From positions 62,001-126,000 of the forward strand of contig VWND01000026.1 in NCBI GenBank assembly GCA_009599575.1: a stretch of 64,000 nt of DNA. Reading direction: 5' to 3'. Shown here piece by piece: positions 35,341 through 47,661 of the stretch. The stretch's first letter is position 1. Every line of letters begins with the position of its first letter. The notes under the pieces are model-generated. The model was not told where the DNA came from, made no database searches, and saw only the letters and a list, made by a program, of their open reading frames with translations. The position numbers were made by a program, and so were the translations under genes. Source of the DNA: Blumeriella jaapii. Its lineage: Eukaryota > Ascomycota > Leotiomycetes > Helotiales > Drepanopezizaceae.

Positions 35341-36283
35341 GAGCGTATCGAATACAAATTAATAAATTGCAAAAGCTTTGGCATTTAAAATCGTAGCGAA
35401 ATATAACCGGTTTTTTATCGATAAGCTTGGCCTAAGCGCTAACGCCGAAAAAAATAAAACTTTTAATTAGTTATAAAAAAAAATAATCCAGGTTTGCTTG
35501 CTTATAATTAAATTCGTTTCGTATCGGAAAAGGCGCGTATTAATCGGCTTAATTTTGATTTAAATAAAAACTTCGTTTTTTATATATTCTGAATAATAAA
35601 AAACGTCGCCGAATAGCTTCGGAATCGTGGCTGAAACGTTTTGTATCGCGTAATTATATTATTTTTCCGAAATGCGTACAGCGATAGCCCCGAATATTTT
35701 ACGAAAAACTTCGACGCTTTTTTAAATAGTAAAAAAGTTTTTGATTTTTAAATCGATTAAATAAAAAGCTTAATTTGTTTTCGTAAGCGTCAGGTTTTTA
35801 ATCGCGTTTTTCGTTAGGCCCGGTATAAACTTTGCGATTTTTTATTTAAAAACGAAAATATTAAACTTATTTAATAAAATGCTTTTCGCCGACGTAATTA
35901 AAAAGCGATAGTTTTATCGAACTTTTGCTAATTGATTTTTAATAAACGAATTTAAAAAAACGCGTAAAATTTCGCTAATAAACGGACGCGTTTGTTATTA
36001 TAATTTTTTAGCGATAATCGATTTTAATTTCTCGGAATTTATTAAAATCTTTAGAATTTCTCGTAAAACTCGATTTGCTTAAATAATTAATTTAGCAAAA
36101 AAAAAAAAAAGAATCGATGCTGCTTAGCGAAACGGCGAAAAAAATAATAAAAGCGCGGGTTTATAAAAAAAAAATAAAACCTTTTGCAAGCTTTTCGGCG
36201 TATTATCGCGCTTTAAGCTTTTTTTGCTAATTTACGACGCTATCGGCAGCGGTCGCGAATTATACTTATATTTTGCGGCGTAT

Positions 36284-36634
36284 TTAAAACTGTCGGTTTG
36301 CTTCGTCGAACTGGCTAATAATAGCCGACGTTGCAATAATAAATATTCGCGTTTCGTATTTTACGAAAAAAAAAAAGCGAATATTAAAAATATTCGCCTG
36401 CTTTTTTCTTTTAAAATGCAAATTTAATTGAAACGGTGAAATTGCGTTTATAAAACGAATATATAATTCGTCGTAATCGTGGTCGTGGTCGTCGGACGAC
36501 CGAAAAAAAATGAAAGAAATCATTTCGCGAACTGCACGGCGAACGCGACGAGCTTTCGAGCTGATTCCTCGAAATTCGGAAAGAAACGAGTCTCCCGAAT
36601 CGAATGCAATGAATTTGATAATTATTGCGAACAA
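36284..36634 (-). pseudogene. Possible LINE ORF1 N-terminal part
   Basis: A 116-codon minus-strand frame begins in nearly unmutated sequence and runs into the RIP zone. It lies at the 5' end of the LINE, just inside the target duplication, and fits the start of ORF1 by position. The protein is basic and has no recognised motif. Confidence 0.4.
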
Positions 36635-36679
36635 AAAGTAGAATCCGTGTATATTGTGAAGGATGGCAATCTATACGGT

Positions 36680-36692
36680 GCAAGCACTTCCG
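36680..36692 (+). repeat. Target-site duplication of the LINE, right copy
   Basis: GCAAGCACTTCCG, identical to 13848-13860, marks the LINE 5' border. It also shows that about 200 bp of un-RIPped sequence (roughly 36480-36679) belong to the element. Confidence 0.85.
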
Positions 36693-37418
36693 TGCCACGA
36701 TGGAAGATCCAAAACCAATCTTTTGCCACAACTCCCGTTTGTGTGCACCCAAGTGTTTTTTTTTTTTTTCACCTGTGGTTCCCCAGAGACTTTTACTTCC
36801 AAGTGGAAGTTTTGGTTCACCTGAAATCCCTACTGTACCTACCTTACCTTAGGCACGCAACAGGCCAGACCGAGTCATAATCAGCTACTCACCTGCTTAC
36901 TTATTCCAAGTATCATCCACCACCACCACCACCCGACAGTCCCAGGCCCCCTGTTTCAACTCAGCTTGGCTCAGGAAAGAAACAAGAGACACCTGTGATA
37001 ACCACGGCATCTCGACGGTGCAACCTAGACCCGGCCACTGGGCCGGACTTTAAGAGCATCACAGAATACCGAACTTCTCCATGACACTCTAACTTGTCCG
37101 CCATCAGGTACCTAGGTAGCAACGTGAAAGAAGGGACAAAGGCGTAGATTTCGAAATCTTTATCCGCCACTTCTGGCGTTTACTCTAGATGAGCTCTCGC
37201 TCTCGCTCCTACACTACACTACACATCTACCGAACACACGTACAGTACGCACCTACAGTACATGCCCAAAATGGCGAGGCCTCTACCCGAGAAAGACGCC
37301 GAGACCCCCGTACGCCGGTAGTCTGTCATGTAGAAACATGATAAACACGCGCCCGTTCTACAGAAAGCGTGATATGATATGTACATGAGAAAAGAAATGG
37401 AGAAGGGGAGGAGGAAGA
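36693..37418. other. Intergenic region, 3' flank of MFS gene
   Basis: Normal-composition sequence between the LINE and the transporter stop codon. It includes a CCACCACCACCACCA run near 36920 and short-period ACACTACACT repeats near 37215. No gene is supported. Confidence 0.4.
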
Positions 37419-39499
37419 TTAGATGCCCGTGAGTTCCTCATCGACGAGGACCTCTGGGTTGTTGACTACGGGTAGTTGAGACTGGATTACATTGTGCTCA
37501 ACGGGGTCTTCGAGGTAGACTGAGTAGAAACGTGTCAGTCTGGGCAAGAAGAGATGGCGGGGGGAGGGAGAAAGAGCGAAACAGAAAGAAGGGAAGGAGA
37601 TATCGTACTATTCGGCCTGATGAACCAACTGCACACAGCCGCCACCACGAAACATCCCGTGAGCACCACAAACACCGCCTGCGGAAATGTGCCCACGGTA
37701 ACGGCGTAGATCAGATCGAACACTAGCGGACAGACCACGCGCGCCAGAGCGTGCAGCAGGCCTGTGGCGCCCAACAGCTGGCCGACGCGGTCGTGCGGCA
37801 CGTGCTTCGTCAAGGCCGATTGCAGAGTAGGACTTCCGACGCCGCCTAATGAGGCAATGACGCCGCCCAGCACGAAGACGCCCGGCCTACGTGCGACGGA
37901 ATACAGAATGAACCCGACGAGTTCCGCCACAAGCGCGCCCCGGATGATGAACAGATCGAGGCTGTCGGAGCCTGTGTTCGGCTCCGCAACAGCAAAGCCT
38001 GACTCTCGCCTCTCACGATTGGCGCGCCGTGTACGGACGAGGTAGTTGAGAAGGGGAAGGAGGATCAACAGGGCCGAGACGCGGCAGATGTTGACGATGG
38101 ACGTGAAGACGGCGATTTCGGGGGTTTCCCAGAGGAACTGGAAGCCGAGGTAGTAGACCGTGACGGTCACGCCGCCCATGGCAACGCCGAAAACGACGGT
38201 GTCAACGAGGGAGAGGAGGATGAGGTTCGCGCGTAGCTTGCCCGAGGTGCCGGTTCCCGTTGGCCAGAGGATCTTGAGTGGCGAGAGGATGTTGAGCTGG
38301 CGTGCGATGGCGAAGATGGTACTCTTGAACTCGTTGGGGTGTGCATGAGCATCTGTACTGAGGAGAGGACTAGACTCCGCGGCGTGGCGTTCTCGAACCA
38401 GCTCTTGACGTTTCTTGGTGAGGGATTCGGGGACGACGAAGAGAAGGAAGGCAATGAAGGCTGTGTGGATGGCCAAGGCAAAGTAGAAAGGGGTGATGAT
38501 AGACGCAGTCTGCTTGATCATATAAGCCGCGATGAGCGGACCGCACGCGATGCCCGCAAACAAGCAAGCATGGAAGTAGCCGAAGGCCACCGCCCGCTTC
38601 GGCGGAGCCGTACAATCCGATGCGTAGGCGTGCGTAAGAGCCATGCCAGCATTGAAAGAGCCACACAGCCCGTCGAACACAGAGCCGAGCAAGATCCAGT
38701 GATAGCTGAAGGTCCCCGGGTAGGAGGCAGCCAGAATCACAATGATCTCGCCAATGAAGGCGCCTGCGCTGGTCACGACGAGACACTTCAGCCGACCATG
38801 TTGGTCTGACCAGGCTCCCAGCTTGGGAGACATGACGGCGCTCAGCGCGCCCGTGATGACGGTCATGTAGAGCGAGAACTTGGTGGCCAGAGCCTGCACC
38901 TCCGGGATGCGACATTGCGGGTTCTCGTTTGCCAGCAGCACCGGCGCGAACGCCGTGCGCGTGTTCGCCGCTGACTTCTCGATGAAGTATTCCCGACACA
39001 CGAGCTGAAGGATGAGGTTCAGCCGGGGCACAATGATACCGCCGCCGGCCAGGGCGAAGAGAAAGAAGGGGGGCAAGAGCCAGTACATCTACATCGACAG
39101 CATCAGCATCTCAGCAGCCGCTTCGACAACTCGAGACAGACGTGGGGAGGACTGGAAAGGGAGAACAGTGACATGACCTACCGACGGTCGATGCCACCAC
39201 GTCAAGCCCTCGTAGTCTGCCTGGCCCTCCCACTCGTGCGCAGCTCTGCCTCTCTCTCGGGCATCGCCATAGCCAGAATGGTCGTCGTCGCGCCCACCCG
39301 CCAGCAGCGGCGTCGCCTCCTCGTGGCCGCGCAATTTGTTCCGGTCTGCCACTCTGCGCAGCGAGTTCTTTGCGCCCCAGGGATACTGCGATGCCACGCC
39401 GTGGTGATCGAGCCCCTTTCCGCCTGTTCCTGTTGGTGTTCCTGTTCCTCCTCCTTCTCCTCCTCCTCCTCCGCTGTGGTTGCCCTGAGCCGGAGCCAT
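37419..39499 (-). CDS. MFS transporter (TCR/Tet-like, DHA-type)
   Basis: Exons 39499-39182, 39088-37609 and 37519-37419 (introns 93 and 89 bp) give 632 residues. A soluble Gly-rich N-terminus (about 1-106, including a run of Gly and the sorting-like EATPLL) precedes about 12 predicted membrane helices. The helix 2-3 loop carries the MFS signature GAWSDQHGRLK, and PPKRAVAFGYFHACLFAGIACGP fits helix 5 of drug/H+ antiporters. The last intron restores a conserved-looking acidic C-terminal tail (IYLEDPVEHN...LVDEELTGI); without it the frame ends in a nonsense Ser/Pro-rich tail. It resembles fungal TCR/Tet transporters of plasma or vacuolar membrane. Substrate unknown. The EATPLL motif could be a dileucine vacuolar signal (inference). 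Confidence 0.9.
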
Positions 39500-40513
39500 G
39501 GTGTCGCGACGAGAGCTGATCGCGCGTGTTGCGGACGTTGGATGGACACCAACTGATCCGTCCTGGCCTGCAGTAAACGTGCGAAGGTAGGTAAGCAGTA
39601 GGTAAGCAGTAAGCAGTAGGTAGTAGATAGTGGGTAGGTGAGAGGCGCTCGAGACTCGCGAATAGAGAGGGAGGTTGCACAGCAGGATCGCGTCCAGCAC
39701 AGCTTTCGAGACGGCAACGAGTGGCAAATCGGACGGGAGGAGGTTGACCTTATATCGGGGAGCGGAGCTGAACGGAGCTGAGCTGAGGCCTGAGGCCTGA
39801 GGCCCGTTCTCCAGGTCCTGGCGGGTGCAGTGCGACGACGGGACTAACGAAGCTCTGCGGAAGATGGTGATCTTGAAGGTCCATGTACACAGTACATAGC
39901 ACGTAGCGAGCTCGCGACGCGCTGCAGGACCTCTCAGGGGTACGGCGACGTGCCAAGTCAAAGTTGTATGTACAGTATGTAGGTACAGTCTGTACATACA
40001 GTACTAAGCAAAGTTTAGATATACCTATAGGTACTGTACTAATCGAGCCAAATCGCACGTTTTCTCTGGCACGCATGTGCTTGCACCGGTATGACTATCC
40101 ACCAGAGGCAGGAAGAAGAATACATCAAGTACCAAAGACATAGACAAAGGGTCACTGATAGATATCGATGTGGACGTGTGATCAGCCAGACTTGAGTAGC
40201 TCGGCACGCCTCACGGGTGCAGTAGATACAGTAGAGCACGAAGCTGCGATGTCGACAACTGCGATGCATTCCTTTTCCCGGGTTTTCGTAGCGTTCGAGG
40301 TCCCTTGGGCGTTCTCCATCACGACTATCGGAACACTGGGGGAATTTCATATCGTTCGTTGTCTCTGCCTAGGCAGAGATCTCCGCTTAAGCTGGAGCGG
40401 AGCTGATGAGGGAGATCTGACTACCTCCCACTACATGTACATAGTCAACACGTTATGTATACAGCGCTTCTAACGTACAGCTCGCCTTTCCCTCGACGCC
40501 GAGGAGTGGAGTA
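39500..40513. other. Intergenic region with inverted repeats
   Basis: This is the promoter side of the MFS gene and the 3' flank of ferrochelatase. It contains an inverted repeat GTATGTACAG (39967-39976) / CTGTACATAC (39991-40000) and short GTAAGCAGTAG repeats near 39590-39620. The long minus-strand frame across 39089-39997 is mostly upstream sequence read through an intron. No further gene is seen. Confidence 0.45.
40362..40402. repeat. Perfect 18-bp palindrome followed by a second inverted repeat
   Basis: TCTCTGCCTAGGCAGAGA (40362-40379) is a perfect palindrome. It is followed by CTCCGC (40381-40386) / GCGGAG (40397-40402). It lies about 110 bp past the ferrochelatase stop, so it could affect 3'-end formation or bind a dimeric factor; neither can be shown from sequence. 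Confidence 0.5.
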
Positions 40514-41920
<1,407 letters not shown>

Positions 41921-42255
41921 ATTGAAGGATCTTGTACTGCGCGGTGCGATGCGGACTTGAGGACTTGAGGACTTGAGCGTGAAAAGTGAGGAGCATCCCG
42001 AGGCTGGCACCGAGGAGGTTTGTAGCACGAACTTTTTGGAAGATGTAAAGGCAGGGGTTAGTTGGTAGGCATCACGTGAATTGCTTGTGCAATTCTCGGT
42101 CTCATCGACGGCCGACAGCCTGCAGTCACGTGTCTACGCGATGCGCTAGTCTTCCTGACGCGCTGCCCCTCCACCTCTATCTAGACTTCGATATCATGTC
42201 GCTGCACAACCATCGGCGGGTTTTCGCAACATCGTAAACGGTTCCATCTGCCAAC
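41921..42255. promoter_or_regulatory. Divergent promoter of ferrochelatase and Ku70
   Basis: 335 bp separate the two start codons. Two CACGTG palindromes occur at 42073-42078 (within TCACGTGA) and 42127-42132. CACGTG is the core site of bHLH factors such as Cbf1-like proteins in fungi. A three-fold 8-bp tandem repeat (GGACTTGA) lies at 41953-41976, in the ferrochelatase leader or, if the upstream Met is used, in its coding region. Confidence 0.6.
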
Positions 42256-44333
42256 ATGGCAGACTCCAGACCGTCGTGGCAGGTTCGAGAGGAAGAGGAG
42301 GAAGAGGAAGAGCTCGACGAGAACGTAGGTTCGGCCCGGCCCATCATGGGTGTCGGAATCACAATAACACGCCCCAGAAATATGTTACCTCGAACGATGC
42401 TGTCCTGTTCGCGATAGATGTCAGCGCCTCGATGTTGGCATCCCCTCCCGAGTCCGACGACAAGAAAGCCGAGAAGGACAGCGCGACGCTGGCAGCCATC
42501 AAATGCGCGTACCAGATCATGACACAGCGCATCATCTCCAGCCCGAAGGACATGATGGGGGTGCTGCTCTTTGGTACAGAGAAGTCCAAGTTTCAGGAGG
42601 ACGATGCGTACAGTCGAGGCAACATCGCGTATCCGCACTGTTACCTGTTGAGTGACCTGGGAATTCCGTCTGCACAAGATGTGAAGAGGCTGCGATCGAT
42701 TGCCAACGATGAAAACGACGACGGCGGAGCGGCCCACATTCTGGTCCCTTCAGATGCGCCGGTCCCCATGGCGAACATGCTGTTCTGCGCGAATCAGATC
42801 TTCACCACCCGCGCTCCCAACTTCGCTTCTCGGCGACTCTTCATCATCACGGATCAAGATGACCCACACTCGTCCGACAAAGCTGCAAGGTCTCAAGCGA
42901 CGGTCCGAGCTAAGGATTTGTATGATCTTGGTGTCGTGATCGAGCTGTTTCCCATATCACGTCCGGACCATGATTTCGATCGGTCAAAGTTCTACGACGT
43001 ATGCCCTCCGATCCTCACGCTTGGCGCAACACTAACATTCTAGGACATCATATACCGAGATCCCGCTGAGAGTGCGGATCTCCATGTGGCCCAGACCCCA
43101 TTAAAATCGTCGGGCCGGGGAATCTCGCTGCTGAAGAGCTTGATATCGGATGTCAATTCCAAGCAAGTCGCCAAGCGAGCGCTTTTCTCCGGCTTGCCTT
43201 TTGAAATCGGCCCCGGCCTGACCATCTCGGTCAAAGGCTACAACTTGCTCCAGCAGCAGAAGCCGGTTCGGTCCTGCTACATCTACGAGGGGGGTGAAGA
43301 GCTTCAGATGGCTGTGGGAGTGTCGACGAGGTACAACGAGGATACAACGAAAGATGTCTCGTCGACCGAGATCAAGAGCGCATACAAATTTGGTGGACAC
43401 CAGATCCTCTTCAGTGCCGAGGAACAGCACCAAATCAGGTTCTTTGAAAATCCCGTGCTGCGTCTCATTGGCTTCAAGCCTCAGTCTATGCTTCCCGCCT
43501 GGGCGTCCGTCCAAAAATCTACGTTCATCTATCCCAGCGAGGATGGCTACACGGGGTCCACCCGGACGTTCGCTGCTCTGTGGCAGAAACTGTTGCAAGA
43601 CAAGAAGATGGGCCTCGCGTGGTTCATCGCCCGGAAGAACGCCAAACCTCTGGTCGTCGCAATTCTTCCTTCTGCCGAGAGGATCGACGACAACACCGGC
43701 GCCCAGGTCGTCCCTCAGGGCCTCTGGCTCTACCCTCTCCCCTTTGCCGACGACCTGCGCGAACTGCCTCCTCTCCCGCCGCCACTCGTCGCCCCCGACC
43801 CAGTGATCGACCGCATGAGAACGGTGATCCAGCAACTCCAACTCCCCAAAGCCATCTACGACCCCCGCAAATACCCCAATCCGCACCTGCAAGCATTCTA
43901 CCGGTGGCTCCAAATCATTGCCCTCGACGACGAGCCTCCGCCCGACGATCGCGCGGTCGTGAAGGACGCCACGGTGCCCCGCTTCCGGCAGATCCACCAA
44001 CGCGCGGGCGCGTACATCCAGGCGTGGGGTCTGGCGCTCGCGGAGCCGATGCGCGGCTCGCGGAACTCCCGGCCGCCCGAGGGGGGCTCGCGCGGCCGCG
44101 ACGACGATGGGGACGGCGTCGGCGGCCCCCCGAAGCGCGTCAAGACGGAGCCGGGTGGTGGCCTCGACGGCCTGAGCCATGCGCAGCTGCAGACGCTGGT
44201 CGGGCGCGGCGGGTTGGGCAAGTACACGGTGCCGGCGCTGAAGGAGTTCATGCTGGCGAAAGGGCTGAGCCCGCTGGGCAAGAAGGCGGACTTGGTGGCG
44301 AGGGTGGAGACGTGGGTGGAGGAGAACGCCTGA
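42256..44333 (+). CDS. ku70: Ku70 DNA end-binding protein
   Basis: Exons 42256-42324, 42378-42998 and 43044-44333 (introns 53 and 45 bp) give 659 residues, the usual fungal size. Ku70 pairs with Ku80 to form a ring on broken DNA ends, for non-homologous end joining and telomere upkeep in the nucleus. An acidic start ([12 protein letters not shown]) leads into the N-terminal von Willebrand-like domain ([34 protein letters not shown]). The Ku core beta-barrel follows ([23 protein letters not shown]). A disordered Arg/Gly/Asp-rich linker (about 560-605) ends in a SAP DNA-binding domain (about 607-658, [29 protein letters not shown] split across two helices). Introns fit by frame and protein continuity. 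Confidence 0.96.
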
Positions 44334-44361
44334 CGGGCGGAGGTGGGGGGGTGTGATAGCC

Positions 44362-44380
44362 TAGTGGCCTAAGGCCACTA
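44362..44380. terminator. Hairpin in Ku70 3' flank
   Basis: TAGTGGCCT-A-AGGCCACTA is a perfect 9-bp inverted repeat 28 bp past the stop codon. It would fold as a tight hairpin in the 3' UTR. A role in 3'-end processing is possible but not shown. Confidence 0.35.
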
Positions 44381-44499
44381 TGGAGCACGGACCATACTGG
44401 CCACAGCCTATTCTTTCGTTTCCTGTAGATTTAGTTCTAGATTAATTAAGCACCCCTCGTGGAGGTATTTCAAAGCTTCAACTGATGCCCTCCGCAAGG

Positions 44500-44800
44500 A
44501 GTCGAACAAGCCTTTTTTCGCAGTCGAGTTATTGCACAAAAGCCGAAAAAATCGAATTATCACTCGGAAAAAAAGATCGAAACACTTAAAAAAAAGCCTT
44601 TATCCAAAAACCTTATTAAAAAGACTTGAAATCGATTAAAAAACGAACCTAGAACAAAAAGGATATTATTAAAAAAACAAATCCCGAAAACGCTATTAAT
44701 TACAGAATACGCTATCGAATTACGATACGAAGGACAATTTCAAGACTTTTTAAAAGGGTCGATATTAATATCCAAAAGTTAGAAAAAAAAACCTATATAA
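44500..44800 (+). pseudogene. Decayed sequence of unknown origin, left part
   Basis: AT-rich sequence starts abruptly near 44500. Unlike the rest of the block it keeps C before A (CpA, CC) on the plus strand but has few G, so mutation was mostly G-to-A here. The same asymmetry is found at 56093-56711 on the other side of gypsy A. The two were probably contiguous before gypsy A inserted. No family is recognised. Confidence 0.5.
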
Positions 44801-45067
44801 TGTAAAACGGTGATATCTTGTATTAATGGAAGTTGGTAGTTTTAGCTATGGTCGAGGCATGGACCCCTCCGAAACCCCCTGCCATTGACTATTTTCAACA
44901 GGTATAAGAGCAAGGCATTTTTTTAAATAGTACCATAGGCACGCAGTCCAATTCATACCTTTATTTATTTTTCTTTTCCTTTTTTCAGTTTTTTTTAGGG
45001 ATTTTCTAGATTATTTTACCTACCGATATATGGCCGTATTAATTTGGTTTTCCTATTTATTTTTACA
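44801..45067 (+). repeat. Gypsy A 5' LTR
   Basis: 267 bp. It is followed by TTTGGTGATTTACGC, where the primer binding site is expected. It is less mutated in its first 100 bases than the right LTR. Confidence 0.88.
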
Positions 45068-45849
45068 TTTGGTGATTTACGCAAGAATTTAAAACTTCGG
45101 TGTTTCGTTTTATATATTCGCCGATGCATTTTTCAAATTCGCAATTAAGGTCGATTTCGATATTTCGCTATTACGGCTTAAAAGACTTTTTATATAATAT
45201 TATTCGCAGTTGTATTATATAAAGGATTTCTAATAGCTTTTTTTATTTTGCGTATAATTATTAAATTACAAAAATGCAATATATTTCAGAAACGTTTGAA
45301 ATTACGGTTAGGCAATTTTAAATCGTGCGAAGTTTAAAGCTCGAAAGTCGCTTTTTTGTTTAAAAATAATAAATCGAATATTGGTTTATACGCTTCGACC
45401 GTTGCGCTCGGCCTTTTTGAATTAAATCTTTTTTGGTTAAACGCTTATCGAAAATTTAACTTTTTGATTTTACGCTTTATGATTATAGCAATTACAATTT
45501 GCGGCTTTTTATTAAAAATAGTAAAAAGATGGCTGTACGTGCATTAGCTTAAGCTACGGAATATCGAAACCGTGGATTATATAATAATATTATATTAATT
45601 TAATTAACTTATTAAAAAACAAGTTTTTTAATACGCTATTTAAATATTTAAACGCAATTTTATTTTATTTAATTTTTTTAAAAAATACAAAGACTTTTTT
45701 GATAGCTTTTCTATTAAAAACGATTTCTTTTATATTAAAAATTTTTAATTTGCAATTTTAGAAAATATTTATTCGTTTAATTCAAATTTTATTAATATTT
45801 TTATTAATATTATAAACAACGACGCTTTTCGTTTTTTTATACGAGGCCG

Positions 45850-47000
45850 CATGCCTTTTTTTGGCTCTTTTGGTGCATTTTTATTTAGTAGCGCCAACGT
45901 TACCGATTTTATCGAAAAATATAAAAAAATCTGTAAGGATTTCGGAGTTTTAGAAATTAAAATATTCGATAAACTTTTTCGCTATTATAATTCAATTATT
46001 AAAGATATTATTAAATCGATAAATAAATGGAAAGCTATTAAGGCTCGAGATTGACGTAAATTAGTTAAAGCTTTGAAATCGGAATTCCGAGATTATAATC
46101 GCTAGCAGATTCGCGATATTATCGCTTTTTTTAAACAGTTTGTTATGATAATTCGCTAAGCTAAAAAACTTAAGGCCTATTGTCGTATTTATACGAGGGT
46201 TTTTAACGTTTTCGTTAATAAAAAAGTTTTAAGCGAAATTAAACAAAGAAAATTGTTTTTACTTGGCCTTTTAATTAATATTCGCAATAAAACTATTAAG
46301 TATTTTAAGATTAATAAATAAAATTCTGAAACTTTCGATTAATATTTCAAATTTGTAAAATTCGTTTTCAAATAAAACCAAAGCGAACGTATTATCGAAG
46401 CTATAAATTAAAAGAAATCTTTTTCTTTTATTTATAAAAAAGACGTGGAAGCTTTAGTACAGAAATATGCTTAGCTATTAAAAGTTACCGAAATCGCTAA
46501 AAAACAATTAGTTATTATACTATTTAATCGTTTTGCAAAACTTATTAGTTTGGAAAAGCTTAATAAAAATATCGAAACTCTTATATTAAAATTTACCGAT
46601 ATTAAAATTTAAAAATTTTAAAATAAAATCGAAGGTTTTATACAATAGCAGAAAAAACTTTTTTATATTAATTCGGATAATAAAAACGATTAAAATGGTT
46701 TTTATAATAATTATTTTTTTTAAAATGCGCGAAGCGATTAATTTCGCTAAGCTATCGTAAAAGTAATAGCTGCCTAATGGCAACCTTTCCGTATTAGCGA
46801 TCAGGATTAACGAAACATTAATTATAATAACGATTATCAAAAAAGAAAAGGAAATCAACGCGGAAATTAAAATCGCGGCTATTAAAATAATAAAAGTAAT
46901 TATTAAAACAAATCCCGTAGCCTTAAGTATGAATTTTATAATAATAAAGAAATTTATTGCGAAAAACTTTATATTCGCTTAAAATGCAAAGCATTTAATT
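45850..47000 (+). pseudogene. Gypsy A gag-like region
   Basis: A short open stretch (45851-46054) begins MPFFGSFGAFLF and continues as Lys/Asn-rich broken frames to about 47 kb. Position between the 5' LTR and protease identifies it as gag. No zinc knuckle could be read with confidence. Confidence 0.55.
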
Positions 47001-47661
47001 TTTGTATGAATAATAGTATTTGTTATATTAATAAATACGGAGCGATTTGCTTCGGACCGACGAAAGCAGAAATAAGCTTTTTTAATAAAGCTGAGAATTA
47101 AAGCTGGTTGAATATTATTCGCTTAAAAATAAAAAATACGAAATGGAACGATTGCTTGGAAAACAGAAAAAATATAAAAACGATTTTTATTAATAAAAGA
47201 GAAAACATTCCGGAAGGCGTATTAATTAAAAAGAAAACTTTTATTTTAAATGTGAATGGAATTTAAATATATAAATAAAAGTTAAATATATATATTACAA
47301 ATGCAAATATCGCATTTGCAAATATTATGGCTGTATAATTAAGCTAGCGAATTATAAAAAAGCAAAATGCTTTTGTTTTATTCGCTAAATCAATTAATAT
47401 GAAAAAAAACGTTAAAATCGAAAGAAAAAAGATTTTGGAATTCGAAAAAAAACCGATAAAATTATCAAAAAAACGCTTATAATAAAAGAAATTAACGACG
47501 ATATAAAAGATATCGATATCGATACTCCGGTTTAAATCATTTAGAAAATACTAGCTTTTAAACGTTTATTATTAATACAAAGCGAAAAATAAATCGACAA
47601 ATATATTAGCTCCGAAGCCGTCGACGAAGTTATTGAAAAAATTATAAAACAGAAAATTAAA

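Larger units (their letters stand above)
13861..36679 (-). mobile_element. Tad1-like LINE, RIP-mutated, carrying two nested copia elements
   Basis: The element reads on the minus strand, 5' end at 36679 and 3' tail at 13861. Removing both copia insertions and their duplicated 5-mers leaves about 6.35 kb, normal for a full-length Tad-type LINE. Decayed domains appear in the expected order: ORF1 zinc knuckles (about 35.2-35.3 kb), an apurinic-type endonuclease (about 34.0-34.6 kb), reverse transcriptase (about 32.5-33.9 kb), and a post-RT segment (23.4-24.2 kb). The 3' portion is at 13.9-15.2 kb. All frames are riddled with stops of RIP type. The 13-bp target duplication at both ends and the trinucleotide tail support the borders. 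Confidence 0.85.

Noticed and set aside
39089..39997. 302-codon minus-strand frame
   Set aside because: Only its part from 39499 to 39182 is coding (MFS exon 1); the rest is promoter sequence and an intron read through.
42276..42377. Met at 42276 as the Ku70 start
   Set aside because: That frame reads Arg/Gly-rich nonsense through an intron; the start at 42256 with an intron at 42325-42377 joins an acidic N-terminus to the Ku domain.
43101..44180. 359-codon minus-strand frame
   Set aside because: It is antisense to the Ku70 coding exon, with no motif of its own; GC-rich coding strands often leave such frames.
44470..44520. tRNA-like GAGTCGAAC string after Ku70
   Set aside because: No matching acceptor, D or anticodon stems could be formed around it.
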